A DNA stretch of 64,000 bases from Eriocheir sinensis (lineage: Eukaryota; Arthropoda; Malacostraca; Decapoda; Varunidae): the NCBI RefSeq assembly GCF_024679095.1, contig NC_066518.1, positions 6,726,610-6,790,609 of the forward strand, read 5' to 3'. This document shows, one piece after another, positions 19,928 to 29,826 of this stretch. Positions within the stretch are counted from its first letter, which is position 1. Each line of letters begins with the position of its first letter. The translations under genes and the position numbers were made by a program. Under the pieces are notes generated by a model. The model saw nothing but the letters and a program-made list of their open reading frames with translations, did no database searches and was not told the DNA's origin.

Positions 19928-20903
19928 TTACCTAGTTGTAGTTTTACAGGGTTGAACGAACAACTTAAGAGTTGCACTGTCATTGACTGAGCCTTGTTTA
20001 GCGAAATCTGCCAGTCAAATTCAGAGTAAATGTGTGTGTGTGTGTGTTTGTTGGCAGGCATTGAGTATTGATGAGTGTCAGAACAGGGAAGGTCGGAGAC
20101 ATGTAACCAAACCCTTGGGGAAAGTTCTGGTGAAGGCACAGGGTGATGGTGATGTAGATAGTTCAGTTGTCCCTTAAACTTTTGCTGGTTTAAACATTTG
20201 TGAATTAATCCACGATCAATTGGATTTTTTAGTTTTGGGTGTTCATGGCTTTCCTTGGGCCATTGCAGAATCAGTAGGTCTTTTTTTGCCATTCTGCTTG
20301 CCTATTCTGCATGTAGAACACTTAGCTAGTTTTAACCATTTTTACAGCTTTTGTGCCAATTATAATTCTTCTAAAGTACCACAAACATTTTCTTAAGTCT
20401 TATGAGAAAAAGGGTGGTCTTGGAATGTTTTTGAAGAGGGCAACAAACATTCACAGAAATTTAACATTTCCTGTGGTCTTTGTTACATAACCCCTGTGAA
20501 TATTAGGGGACGACTGTATCTAGACATCTCCAACCAAAATTGATCACCCTTTTGGAACCTTATCTGTCTTCATTTATGAGAGCTTTGTTGCAGGCAGGTT
20601 CTTCTTATTTTGTTTTATTCTAGGCCTGCTTCCCTTGCTGAAAAAAAAAAAAAAATGAGCATGTAAACATTATACAGAATGACTTGAAAAAAGAAAATAC
20701 AGTGTACGGTAGTTCATGCCTATACAGTCTACTACATTTTTGACATAGGTATAAGTGAATCAGTATGTAGAATGTCCCTGAAATGCAAGTACGTCCCCCC
20801 AATTCATACCTATCATTCACAGGATCCACTGATGAACGAGTGGGTCTCTCGCCTCAACAATCACTTCAGCGAGGTGGAAGAGAGCATATTGGTGGTGGAG
20901 TGA
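12905..20903 (+). CDS. CDCA5: Sororin / Dalmatian-type cohesin protector, 5 exons, 964 aa
   Basis: Exons 12905-12929, 14183-16728, 18310-18408, 19304-19447 and 20823-20903 join in frame with GT-AG borders. Sororin binds Pds5 on cohesin, displaces Wapl and keeps sister chromatids together from S phase to anaphase in the nucleus. Seen here: an RS-rich start (MKTRSSRAE); three KEN boxes near residues 70, 162 and 263 (the APC/C-Cdh1 degron type used by sororin); an RRAL motif near 87; the acidic-flanked FGF motif CFGFTDEPEEESD with FGF at 670-672, the Pds5-binding motif; a Lys-rich stretch (891-938); and the last exon NEWVSRLNNHFSEVEE then SILVVE-stop, which matches the vertebrate end (DEWAAAMNAEFEAAEQF...LVE). 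Many S/T-P sites suit CDK control. Vertebrate sororin is about 250 residues; this length is closer to insect Dalmatian. The start is the first ATG not followed at once by a stop: an ATG at 12897 reads MPR-stop. Confidence 0.9.
13290..13480 (-). mobile_element. LINE ORF2 C-terminal fragment
   Basis: The complement reads KHSYFPRTIRDWNSLP-stop, the common ..fFPRTIRdWNsLP C-terminal end of non-LTR reverse transcriptases. Only this end is visible. Confidence 0.6.
13643..13732. repeat. Duplicated palindromic motif
   Basis: TTTCGCATCATCGTGCGC (13654-13671) and GCGTCATCGTGCGCGAGAGG recur about 46 bp apart, each partly self-complementary (GATGATGCGAAACGCGTCAT). The second ends in GGGTTAAC, the kind of end seen on the piggyBac-like MITEs of this window. 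I see no matching left end. Confidence 0.45.
14183..16728 (+). CDS. CDCA5: Sororin exon 2 (main coding exon)
   Basis: Encodes residues 9-857. Contains the KEN boxes, the FGF motif and two internal duplications. One is a roughly 58-residue repeat: KELGPQTKPQGAT (14845 on) and KELGFQTRPQKAT (15019 on). The other is a 43-residue repeat: VLPTPAAS...SSTPRMEN (15901 on) and VLPTPVVS...SSTPRVEN (16030 on). Rich in Lys, Ser and Thr, and presumably mostly disordered. Phase 1 in, phase 0 out; reading through the donor AAG|GTTAGT adds 14 residues to a stop at 16770, a possible intron-retention isoform lacking the C-terminal helix. Confidence 0.9.
16729..18309. other. Sororin intron 2
   Basis: No gene seen. 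Two tandem copies of TATTTACCTAGTTG at about 17727-17755 match the LINE 3'-tail motif found at 145-180. Confidence 0.45.
18310..18408 (+). CDS. CDCA5: Sororin exon 3
   Basis: 33 codons, phase 0 at both ends: APRKSYDRRSLLNAKRKFIE and then MHAGYAGSDSNSE. The basic KSYDRRSLL stretch may be a functional motif. Acceptor TTTACAG, donor GAG|GTGAGT. Confidence 0.85.
18742..18956. mobile_element. piggyBac-like MITE, 215 bp
   Basis: Flanked by TTAA on both sides (18738-18741 and 18957-18960). Inverted ends begin CCC(A/G)G(C/T)AGCAGCG and close with GGG. Internal GGCCCGTCGCTGCTAC and CCCCGTCGCTGCTACCGGG repeats lie next to the right end. A second copy of similar length lies inverted at 52078-52291. TTAA plus CCC...GGG is the piggyBac target and end pattern; no transposase is present. 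Confidence 0.75.
19304..19447 (+). CDS. CDCA5: Sororin exon 4
   Basis: 48 codons, phase 0 at both ends, almost entirely Lys-rich (EEEPKAKTHKKTKKASKKSK and similar) and ending KKKKAAAAAN. Probably the basic, DNA-proximal or nuclear-localising stretch that precedes the sororin helix. Acceptor TTTTCCAG, donor AAT|GTGAGT. Confidence 0.8.
19591..20022. repeat. 68-bp inverted repeat around a (TG)n and LINE-tail loop
   Basis: Left arm 19591-19658 and right arm 19955-20022 are reverse complements over 68 bp with about two mismatches (GAATTTGACTGGCAGATTTC and the rest of the arm). The 296-nt loop holds a (TG)n array (19851-19924) and the LINE-tail motif TTACCTAGTTGT. It lies in sororin intron 4, so the pre-mRNA can fold into a long hairpin. 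Confidence 0.88.
20823..20903 (+). CDS. CDCA5: Sororin exon 5: C-terminal sororin domain
   Basis: DPLMNEWVSRLNNHFSEVEE then SILVVE-TGA. The E-W-x-x-x-L/M-N-x-x-F-x-x-x-E pattern and the terminal (L/V)VE are the family hallmark needed for cohesin function. Acceptor TTCACAG. A variant polyadenylation signal ATTAAA follows at 21032-21037. Confidence 0.93.
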   Translation, partial: DPLMNEWVSRLNNHFSEVEESILVVE

Positions 20904-21031
20904 AGCAGCAGAACACACCACCATCGGAAACTGATTCAGACACCCACCTCTCCCACCTAAAGATTTATATATATCTTCAATGAAGTGAAACATTTATATG
21001 AATGAAGTATATCAGTGTTACTTTTCTTGAT

Positions 21032-21037
21032 ATTAAA
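21032..21037 (+). terminator. Sororin polyadenylation signal (ATTAAA)
   Basis: ATTAAA about 130 nt after the stop, in an AT-rich 3' flank. It is the commonest variant of AATAAA. Confidence 0.4.
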
Positions 21038-21689
21038 TATTGTACAGTTCATTGATTTTTTAGTTATATCATATTCAAGTACACTTTTTCAGCTTTCGCT
21101 AGGAAAATTTTCTTCCTTAATATTATTTATTTCTCATTGTTTTGCAGGCTAAAGTTATATTGCACAATAATTGTAGAAAATTATTTCATTACTTAAGCCA
21201 AAAATATGCACATACATAACCACCACTTAACTTTACAAACCTTTGAAAGCATGACCCTGTCAAGGGCTCAAGGCATCTTGCAGCTAATATTTCTTCACGT
21301 GTGTTGTACAGTGGGGCCCTGCGACTAGCAGTTTTCTAAGTAGTGATTTAAAGTCAAGTGATAAGATAGATACAGTCCTGAGTTTCATAACTACCGATCA
21401 AAGCTGCAAAAATATTCTGATTGTGTGGGAGGAATGAGTGGGCAAGTTGCGTCAAGACAGCCCTAGAAGTCGTTGCATGGGGAGTTATACAGGAAGGGTT
21501 GGCTCCAGCATCCTGTGTTCAGTTGACCCATTAGCCTCACACTGTTGTGTATCATTACACAATGGAGCTATCAAGTTTTGGCAAGATGGTGCTGTTAGCA
21601 CTGAGTCATATTGCAGGCAGGGTGTCAGTTTGTAAACAAAGCAGATGACGGAGCTGTGAGTGTGGCCTGTGTCACCGCTTCTGCATCTT

Positions 21690-22330
21690 TTTATCATCAT
21701 CATCATCATCATTTTCATCTGTTTAACTCAGTCTCCAATGCTCAATGCTGCCATCCCAACAACTCTCCTCAATGCTCCACCATCCCCTCTCCTCTTCATG
21801 TGCCCAAACCACCTCAATTTCTGTACTCTCAGCACTGTACCTAGCTCCTTCAATGCACATTTTGCCATCTCCTCACTGTACACCCCATCTCTCCATGTGA
21901 TCCCAGCCATATACTTTAACCTACTCTGATCACACCCAACAAACACATCCTCAAACTTCTTTATTAAAGCCCATGTCTCAGAGCCATATAGCAATACTGA
22001 TCTGATACAAGCTTCAAATACTTTTCCTCAACTTTTTAGTGGAATACATTTATTTGTCAGCAGCCCTGTTATTTCTCTCCTTTCTTTCATGTTTATGCTA
22101 CCTGTATTCTTAATGCTCTACCTTTGCTATCTAACATCGCCAAGATAGCAAAACTGTTTCACTTCTATTACACCACCGTCCATTTCCATAATTTCTGCCT
22201 TTTTTTCTTCTAGCGGTTCCCCTCCAACGATTCTTCTTACACATGCTGGACAGCAGAAATCTACCACTATTCAAGTTTGTTTGTCCCTAACATCTTTTAT
22301 GGCATCACTACATCTTACCTTCTACAAATA
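21690..22330 (-). mobile_element. LINE 3' fragment with (GAT)n tail
   Basis: The complement reads VFEACIRSVLLYGSETWALI and then KKFEDVF...RLKYMAGITWRD...LRWFGHMKRR. This is the LLYGSETW...LRWfGHv.R block that ends many RTE/Jockey-type LINE polyproteins, followed by a (GAT)n tail (CAT repeats at 21692-21715 on the plus strand). Frameshifted and 5'-truncated. Confidence 0.8.
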
Positions 22331-22376
22331 CTTCATTCAACTATGATTGCTGTTTCCAGTATAGGGTTGCCTATAG

Positions 22377-22682
22377 GAGCTGCTTAGGGAATATAGTGAG
22401 GGAGTTGTTTTGTGGGATTTGTTGCACTCACCTGATCAGCTGTTCCGTTTGGCTCATCCCCCCATCCACGGGTCAATTGAACACAGGTGTGTGATGTTAC
22501 CTGTTGCCCCGCTCAGCCCTGTTAACCCTGAGGACCTTACTGGGTTTTATTTTCATGAACTGCTGCAATATGAGAAGAGTGACATGCTGGGGAGGCTGCT
22601 GCTTTCTGGCTGCGCAGGAGTGTGGCGGCAGTGCTGGCCCTCAGATGATGCACTCCCATCTCCTGATATATCTTTTCAATAG
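22377..22682 (+). CDS. Unassigned open frame, possible exon
   Basis: An open frame from a TAG at 22374-22376 to a TAG after FQ: ELLREYSEGVVLWDLLHSPD and onward to WPSDDALPSPDISF. It is GC-richer and less repetitive than its surroundings and lies just after a plausible acceptor (TTTCCAG at 22354-22360). No family recognised and no partner exon found; it may be TE-derived. Confidence 0.2.
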   Translation, partial: ELLREYSEGVVLWDLLHSPDQLFRLAHPPIHGSIEHRCVMLPVAPLSPVNPEDLTGFYFHELLQYEKSDMLGRLLLSGCAGVWRQCWPSDDALPSPDISFQ

Positions 22683-23597
22683 AGAGCACATTCAAAGTTT
22701 ATTTAATGGGTATTTTTGTTACCTTTCCCTACTAGTAGTTATGTTTATTTATGTATGTAAATTTAGTTGATTAAAGCAGGTGAAATAGGGCAAAAGAAGT
22801 CATCTGAAAAGTTCTAGTTTATTTTTATTTTTTGCTATTTAAAGTTTGCCCTAAACTAGCGGTCTCAGAACCAGCAATGCTTTTTCAGTCTCTTATTATT
22901 GCTAGACATTGGGCACCACTGTAGCATCATTATTCATAGTAGGATCTGAATTTTAGCAATAAAAACATTCAAATTGGCTTCATTCATAGTAACGTCTGAT
23001 CATTATAGCATACCTGACTGTACTTACGTTCACATCAAAGAGTTGAAATGCCATATATTTGGCCTTCTATAATGGGAACCTATAGGTACTCAACTTTGAT
23101 TTGGTTTAAAGTTGTTTGCCTAATTACTTTTTGTTTTTAGATGTAATTTCTAATTCTTAATATTCAGATATAGATTGATGTACAATATTGTCTTGCTTCA
23201 TTTACAATATTAAATGACATGAAGATTCAGTGTTAGTTGGAAATGACTTAAGTGCACCCATTATGTTGGAGCAGGGGTTCTTAACCTTTTGATGATCCCA
23301 GACCAACATTGGATTACTCAGTATGGTCACATACCCCCTTTGCTTGACTGCTGAAATCATCATCACCAGTCCTATTTAATATATAATGATATTCAGAGAT
23401 TGAGTCCCATACCACCAGCATTTGGTTCTCATACCCCCAAGGGGTATGGATAACCCCAGTTAAGAACACCTGCCTTAGACTTTAGTATTGGTTTGGAGTA
23501 ATTTGAATACCTATTATTTCTTGAACACAGGCAACTTATCACACTAATAGAATATATGAATTAGTGTTTGTCTTGTGAACTCTGTCCCTTACCACCT
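22683..23597. other. Intergenic
   Basis: AT-rich. The CATACCCC and TTAAGAAC-type motifs near 23275-23470 are old repeat debris. No gene seen. Confidence 0.35.
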
Positions 23598-23601
23598 TTA
23601 A

Positions 23602-24430
23602 CCCTTAAACGACGGGTATTGTTTCCACTGAATGGTCCCTGGATAGGGGTAAAAACAGCTGATATTTTTTTGTTGTTTATTCATATTGAATGAAGAGTTT
23701 TAACTCCCTCAACACAATGGTGAAATCCAAATTGCGATATGTTGTGTTATAGTCACGATAGCAAATGTAAAATATAGCCAGGGTGTGAACTGCCGGCATG
23801 AGACAGTGCTCCGGGCAGCTTGGAGGGGCCTCCACCAAGGATGCTCAACATGTCAACACAGGCTGGCCATGGTGGCAGCATGCTTCACACTTCCCCTCAT
23901 AATTGAATATCAATAATATGAATTGCTTGTTACACTGAAATAATTAGACAACATCTACTTTACTCCCTTACTTCTAGTCCTCCTTAGAGCTGGCTGTTAC
24001 GGGGCAACACACACCATATACACGTAGCCTGATATGGTGGAAGCATTTGCTGGGCTAGAGTGCAGTTTAGATAGTGAAGTAATATCATCACTCTCACTAC
24101 TGCATCACTGGTCACAATCTATTCATCACTTATCATTGTACTCAGAATAATCTTGACTTTCTATCCCGTCCTATCCTCCTGATGCGTCACTGTGTTTCCC
24201 TGTGTGTTCTTATATTAGGGTTCCAGGGCTACTCAGTGAGGACTAATGTTCATATTTAAAATCCACGAGGGTCAGATATGCTGGCTGACAACTCAGCAAG
24301 TCACAGAACCTGCCAAATTTGATCTAAACATTCAAATTAATGGCGCGAAAGAGTCTGATTAAATAAATGATGGCTGTCTGTGTGGACTGCGCTGGGTTTG
24401 ATTAGATAAATGATGTCCGTTGTTTAAGGG
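23602..24430. mobile_element. piggyBac-like non-autonomous element, 829 bp
   Basis: Flanked by TTAA (23598-23601 and 24431-24434). Inverted ends CCCTTAAACGACGG and, on the other strand of the right end, CCCTTAAACAACGG. TTAA plus CCC...GGG is the piggyBac pattern. No open frame of transposase size inside. A different family from the 215-bp MITE. Confidence 0.72.
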
Positions 24431-24434
24431 TTAA

Positions 24435-25239
24435 TTAAAACAACTTTTTCAAATGCTTTTTCATAGTTAATGCTATTTTTATTTGCATGTTACTAGATAA
24501 CAGTATTTGATTCCTTTATGGAAAATATTAATGATGTATGCATTGTTTGAAGTAAGTTTGGCCGGAAAAAAATAAGGTTTATGGTGTTTGTATGATCATT
24601 ATTTGTGCAGAGGCGAACAAAACGGTGGAATGAATAGTTCATCTAACAGTGAACCTAAATGCTGCATATGAGCCCTGAAAATGTCATTTGTTTTCATATT
24701 CTATTTTGTTTTATTAGAAGTGGCAATACTGATTTTCAACTGGCAGTTATTTTTCACAAGTCTGTTTATATATTGTAATGGCATTATGTGGCATAGCAGT
24801 TAGTCCTGCAGCAGCACCTGGATGACAGGTCAGTCCTGCAGACTTTCATTGTGAAATTCGAAGGTCTGATCATGTAACCAAGATCGTCCATGGATATGTA
24901 AATAGAAATCATCTTTTTTCTGTAAAAATATCAGAATTTTCATTTAGAGTAAGTGAAAAATATATCTATGCAATATAATTCCTTTGGTTAATAGTTGTAT
25001 GAATTTATGAAGAATTTGTGTAAGGATCATAGGAATAACTAGTAAGTGAACACTATATTTAGTGTTAGGCTTAAAATTCTTTACATTATGAAGGTCAATT
25101 TTTGTATTGTGTAATGTGAGGTTAATATGATGGTGTTGGTATTGGATATGTTTTAGTTATATTGTATGCTTCAAGTGGAAGCTACACTGCGGACAACTTT
25201 ATATTTTCTTAATATATCTCGATTTAACTTGCAGATCTC
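24435..25239. other. Intergenic
   Basis: No gene seen. Confidence 0.35.
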
Positions 25240-25647
25240 CAGTTATTTTCTTATTTATTTTTAATTTTTAATTTTTTTTTATTTTTATTTTTTTTTTACG
25301 TCGCGACCTATAGCGCCGGTAGGCTTTTTCCTGGTGGGGCCTGATGGTCGGCCCAAGGCTTCTTCCCGGTGGGTCCTGATGGTCGGCCCAGCCCGTTCTG
25401 GCGCAGACGAGTGTTTATAGTGGCGCCATCTTGCATTGGCTCATGCTGCCCTCCTGGAGCTCATCTTTAATCCTAGAATCTAGAGTCTGGGTTGATAGGT
25501 GGTCTTCTGGACAGCATGTGGGTAGTTTTAAGCCACTCGGCGGCGGCTGAAAAATCCCAGCTTGGTGGCACCGGGCAGGGATTGAACTTGCGTCCTCCTG
25601 AACGCGGTGGTGTTACTCTGTCGATTCAGCCACCGCCTCCCCCTATA
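25240..25647 (-). mobile_element. tRNA-derived SINE, minus strand
   Basis: On the complement the head at 25647 reads GGGGAGGCGGTGGCTGAATC with an A-box-like GGTGGCTGAATCG, and a B-box-like CAAGTTCAATCCCTGC follows about 50 nt on. The 3' part ends GCCTACCGGCGCTATAGG before an A-rich tail (T-rich at 25240-25297 on the plus strand). The same 3' part occurs at 43545-43625 and 49529-49620. Confidence 0.72.
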
Positions 25648-27376
25648 TGAAGAATAAATACTACAGTAAGGTATGTTTAGACATAATCAAGAATTTGTAA
25701 TGCATCTGAAATTGTGTTCTTAATGTTTTTTCTTCACATCGTTTACTTCTGTAAGCCAATTCTGTATGAATTTGTTGAAACTGGTACACTAAGGTTTAAG
25801 AATGCTCCCAGGTGTGTCTGTTCCAATTGCAAATAATGTTAAGACTTGGTGTGGAAAGATGAATTCAGTTTGTATACTGAAAGTTCAGTGTTGAAGTAAC
25901 CCTTTGCTTAGCCTGAGTTTGTTATATTGGGATAGGCAGTGTGTGTGTGTGTGTGTGAATGACTGAGTGAGAGAGAGCACTTGTGTGTACAAATAAGAAA
26001 AATAGGATGGTGTTGTGACCCATTTCAGTGTGTGTATTTTTCCCATTCTAAACTGTACCTCTTTCTGGCTCTTCAATCTGTGGCCACCCAGCACCCTGTT
26101 TAGTGTATGGAAGGAGATATTGTATGCAGCATTTTTCTTAAATCTTACTTACCTGTTTCTGGTTTTCATGCATATGTGTAGTATGAATATTTTTTCGTCA
26201 CATTTTTGACATCTCAAGACTAATGAGTTCAGTACCTGGATATTTTATGTTTTATAATAAATATTTAACATTCCCAGTGCTTATGTCTGCCTAGTGTCTA
26301 ACAGTTTGGTGAAGATTGCAGCAGTGTCTGCACAGTTGAATTTGCGAGTATTGTGTGCGTCCCCTGCCACTGAGATGGAAAGCAAAGCTTTGTAATCAAT
26401 CAAGCTTCCTTGAAAGTGTGTGCGCCCTTCTAATAACATTCCCGCTGAAACTGGGCCAATGGCTTCGGAAATGAAACTGCCCAGTGCGAGGTTCGTGCTA
26501 GTAGTAATAGCTTGGCCTTGAACCTATATCTCACTTTTCCTTCCTTTATTTTCCACTCCTCTAATTCCTTCCACGCCTTTTGGAAGCAGTCCTTTTCTTA
26601 TAACTCAGACTGTAACAGTTCCAAATTATGATAAAAAATATTTCTCTAGTGCTAGGATATGGATTCAATCGTTGTGTGTGTGTCCTGTATATACACAATA
26701 TGTATAATTAATTCTAGCTATATGATATCGAACTATTTAAAGTTACCGAGATGACGTGTTCCAGCTCTCGAAACACTGTTCAACGCTTCGCTCACCAGCT
26801 TTGACACGTCTCGCTGGTTCAAGGTTGCCGTGTAGGGTTACAAGGCCAAGGCTTTGTAGGGTTACACACACAAAAAAGTGTGATAAGCAATTGATTAGTC
26901 GCCGTATTGGCACATTTTACATAAACTAGTGTCAATGATTACGCTTTGCCTTAGTCATCTGCCTGCTGGATTTAGACCGGATTGGACCGGAAATTAATTT
27001 GATGTTTATCTCACAAGTCGACATTGTTTTGCGGATGCAACATTATTTTTATTTTATTTCTTATTTTACACCTGCAACAAGTGTTAGTAGTATTTGGTAG
27101 TTTTGTTAGTCTTAGATGTGATTTGTTTCCGTAGATACTTAGCAATCAAATAATGAGCGAATATTCGTATGTGGCAACTGGCAACTCTAGATCAGCCGGG
27201 CATCAGTGGGCATTGAAGGCTTATCATACTCGGCGCGCTGGCATCTTGTCTTCTAGTAAAGAGACAAAGTTATTTACTTTGAGCGAACTGAGCACAGCAT
27301 CGCTGCCAAGCGTATAGTGTTGACGCGACGGGGCTTTGGAGGACGACGAGGCTGGGACGGACGCCAGGGCGGATGG
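25648..27376. other. Intergenic
   Basis: Contains a short (GT)n at 25940-25957. From about 27225 the sequence becomes GC-rich and leads into a possible exon. Otherwise nothing recognised. Confidence 0.35.
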
Positions 27377-27443
27377 ATGGATTCACGGGCCAACCAACAA
27401 GTCCGCTTAGAGTTCCCCGGTGACCATTTTGATCTGCTCCAGA
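27377..27443 (+). CDS. Possible first coding exon (weak)
   Basis: ATG at 27377 opens MDSRANQQVRLEFPGDHFDL and then LQ, reaching a good donor CCAGA|GTAAGTC at 27444. The frame is open upstream as far as a TAA near 27257 and the region is GC-rich. No downstream exon could be matched and no family is recognised. Confidence 0.2.
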
Positions 27444-27523
27444 GTAAGTCTGTGTGTTTGTGTGTGTGTGTGTGTGTGTGAAAGGGAAAGATTGGCATAG
27501 ATGTACATAGATATTCAGACCAC

Positions 27524-27718
27524 ACTAAACTACTACTACTACTACTACTAGTTTACTACTAGTACTAAACTACTACTACTACTTTACTACTAGTACTAAA
27601 CTACTACTACTACTTTACTACTAGTACTAAACTACTACTACTGCTTTACTACTAGTACTAAACTACTACTACTACTTTACTACTAGTACTAAGCTACTAC
27701 TACTACTTTACTACTAGG
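27524..27718. repeat. About 30-bp minisatellite built on (ACT)n
   Basis: Repeats of TACTACTAGTACTAAAC separated by (TAC)n runs, five to six copies, following a (GT)n run at 27451-27480. Confidence 0.88.
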
Positions 27719-27739
27719 TGTCATCGATTATAAACAAAT

Positions 27740-27990
27740 TCTCAAAGCCATTGAGTATTTTGAAACATTCGATCAGTTATCCTCGGGGGCGATCGACGTT
27801 TCTCCAGAGAGAACATGTCAAGAATTGAGAGCCTTTCGTGGTTAGGTTTGTTGGGCCAGGAAGAAATCGTCTTTGTTGCCCGACGTTGAACACCTAATTT
27901 AGCATGTTCTTCGCATGGTAAGGAGACCAAAACTGTACCGCATATTTCAAGTGGGGTCTGACTTAACTATTGTAAAGCGGGAATATTACA
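27740..27990 (-). mobile_element. CR1/L2-like LINE RT C-terminal fragment
   Basis: The complement reads LKYAVQFWSPYHAK and then GVQRRATKTISS...NHERLSILDMFSLEKRR. This is the conserved (L)EYAvQfWsPy...L..VQRRATK.i...yeeRL..L.l.sLe.RR block. Stops interrupt it. Confidence 0.8.
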
Positions 27991-28319
27991 TCCATATTTT
28001 AATTCTGCTGAGTGATTGATTTTTAAAGTTTAGCCACGCTTCCTTACGTCGGAAAAATCTGATAATTGCATTTCTGTCAGTTTACGTCGGATTTCTGCGA
28101 AATTTGCTTTTTAAAAACTAGGCACCAATAATTCGTTTTCAGTCACTTGTTTGAGCTTTAATTAATGTCGAGGCGCACTAATTTGTGATGGCAAGAACCT
28201 ATATATTCTCCTACCATAACATTACTGACAGTAACCATTTATTTGATTTAGGTAATTATCCTCTAAATATTCAAGCATTCTATGTGACGCAGCTTCGATC
28301 TGTACCGGAGAGTGACGTC

Positions 28320-28830
28320 CAAGCAATATGACGAAGATTTAAGTCTCCTAACATCATTAAGTCGCTGTTTATTGATTGCTGCAAAACATTATACATTTCA
28401 ACATCATCATCGAGTGACTGCCCCGGGGGCCCGTGTAGGTGACGGATATGTTCAGTTTATTTTTTACAATACTTACCCGCATCCACAAATGTTCAACACT
28501 GATGTTTTTTGGTGTTATACCAATGGGTTGAAAATAGCTTTTGGCACAGTGGGCGACACGGTAGACACTGTAACCACCTCTACGGTTGACGCTATCTTTG
28601 TTGAAGAGACTAGCCATATATATTGTACGTATTCTGAAATGAAATCAGTATTTGAGGTGTCAATGAATATACCACCTCTACGGTTGACGCTATCTTTGTT
28701 GAAGAGACTGTAGCCATATATATTGTATTCTGAAATGAAATCAGTATTTGAGGTGTCAATGAATGTTTTCGTTATAGCGATTACGTCGAAATTTTCTGTT
28801 GAAACAAGCTAGGCATCTTAATTCTTCAAT
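28320..28830 (-). mobile_element. LINE endonuclease fragment
   Basis: The complement reads TFIDTSNTDFISEYNIYGYS and then LFNKDSVNRRGG, followed by VEHLWMRVSIVKNKLNISVT. These match the apurinic endonuclease of CR1/L2-type LINEs (teTW...y.i.GY.lfrkDR..rrGGGv and E.lWv.i......i.igvvYrPP). With the RT end at 27740-27990 in the same orientation it may be one element whose RT core is deleted. Confidence 0.7.
28574..28766. repeat. About 97-bp local tandem duplication
   Basis: CACCTCTACGGTTGACGCTA through to GAGGTGTCAATGAAT occurs twice, at about 28574-28670 and 28673-28764, with small indels (TACGTAT against TAT, and an inserted GT). It lies inside the LINE endonuclease fragment, so it postdates that insertion. 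Confidence 0.9.
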
Positions 28831-29820
28831 CTTATTTCATAGGCTACGAGCACTGAACCTTATGCCTTGGATTATCTTTAAGTTTAGTTATGGAGGTGGT
28901 GTTACATGCGGTTTTAAGATTTGGTGCATGACGTCCATTTACACGGAGGGGATGAGGGTATGGAGATATGGCTTTATCCTCCGCCTCCTCGCTGCAGGTG
29001 TTTGGGAGAATTTTCATTATGTCCTTCTGAGGTAATTCAATCACAACTGAAAAATCTAAATTAGACCTAACTGTGATTTAAAAACAATCGGATTTTAATA
29101 TGATTGTACCAAGGGGCTATGGCATTTTTTCCAAGACCCTCCAATGGCCCTCAAAAATACTATCGCGACCATGGACTTGGGAACCACTGGCCTACACCCT
29201 CCCGACACCCACCTAGGTAGCCGCGACGCGGTGGTGGTGACATGGCAGGCGTTTGTTCTTGATGATGAGTGTAAAACAAGGGATATGAGAGGGACAGGGT
29301 GGCGTGGGCTTGCAAGGTGATGGGGGGCGGGGCGGGAGAGGCTGTAGATGAGCGAGTCGTTCCAATGTGACTAAACTAGAAAAAAAAAGAACGCATACTG
29401 ACTATAGTGTGCTCCGTCAGTGCTCAGCCGGGACTCGAGTCTCTCATTATCGCTCCGAGGCATCGTGGTGAAGAGAAATACGTAAACGAATTAATTAAAT
29501 GAACCAGAGAGCCGTGAAGCGTAGGCACTGGCGGCGGCAACTTTAGTAGGCGAGCCCCGAGGCAGCAGTGTTCCCCCAGCCCTCCCCGCCCCTACCCGCC
29601 ACAGACACGGTGGCTCAAAAAACGAGGTGATTAACACCCCGTCGAGACAAAAGCCGCCTCTTTACTAATGACTCCGGTTAAATGGTGGGCAGGCAGACGC
29701 CCTGGCTGCCGTATACCTTGGCAAATGAGAGCTTTGTGCCGCCATCCCCCTCCCGCTCTGAATGGCCGCGCCCCACTCCACGGCTCCTCGCATCCCGCTC
29801 CCCTTTCCCCCTCCTTAAAA
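28831..29820. other. Intergenic
   Basis: No gene recognised. 29200-29820 is GC-richer (CCTCCCGCTCTGAATGGCCG and similar) and could be regulatory, but nothing specific is visible. Confidence 0.3.
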
Positions 29821-29826
29821 AAAATC

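Noticed and set aside
24600..24640. Acceptor-like TTTGTGCAG followed by RRTKRWNE-stop, considered as a terminal exon.
   Set aside because: Only eight codons, no donor to pair with and no polyadenylation signal nearby.
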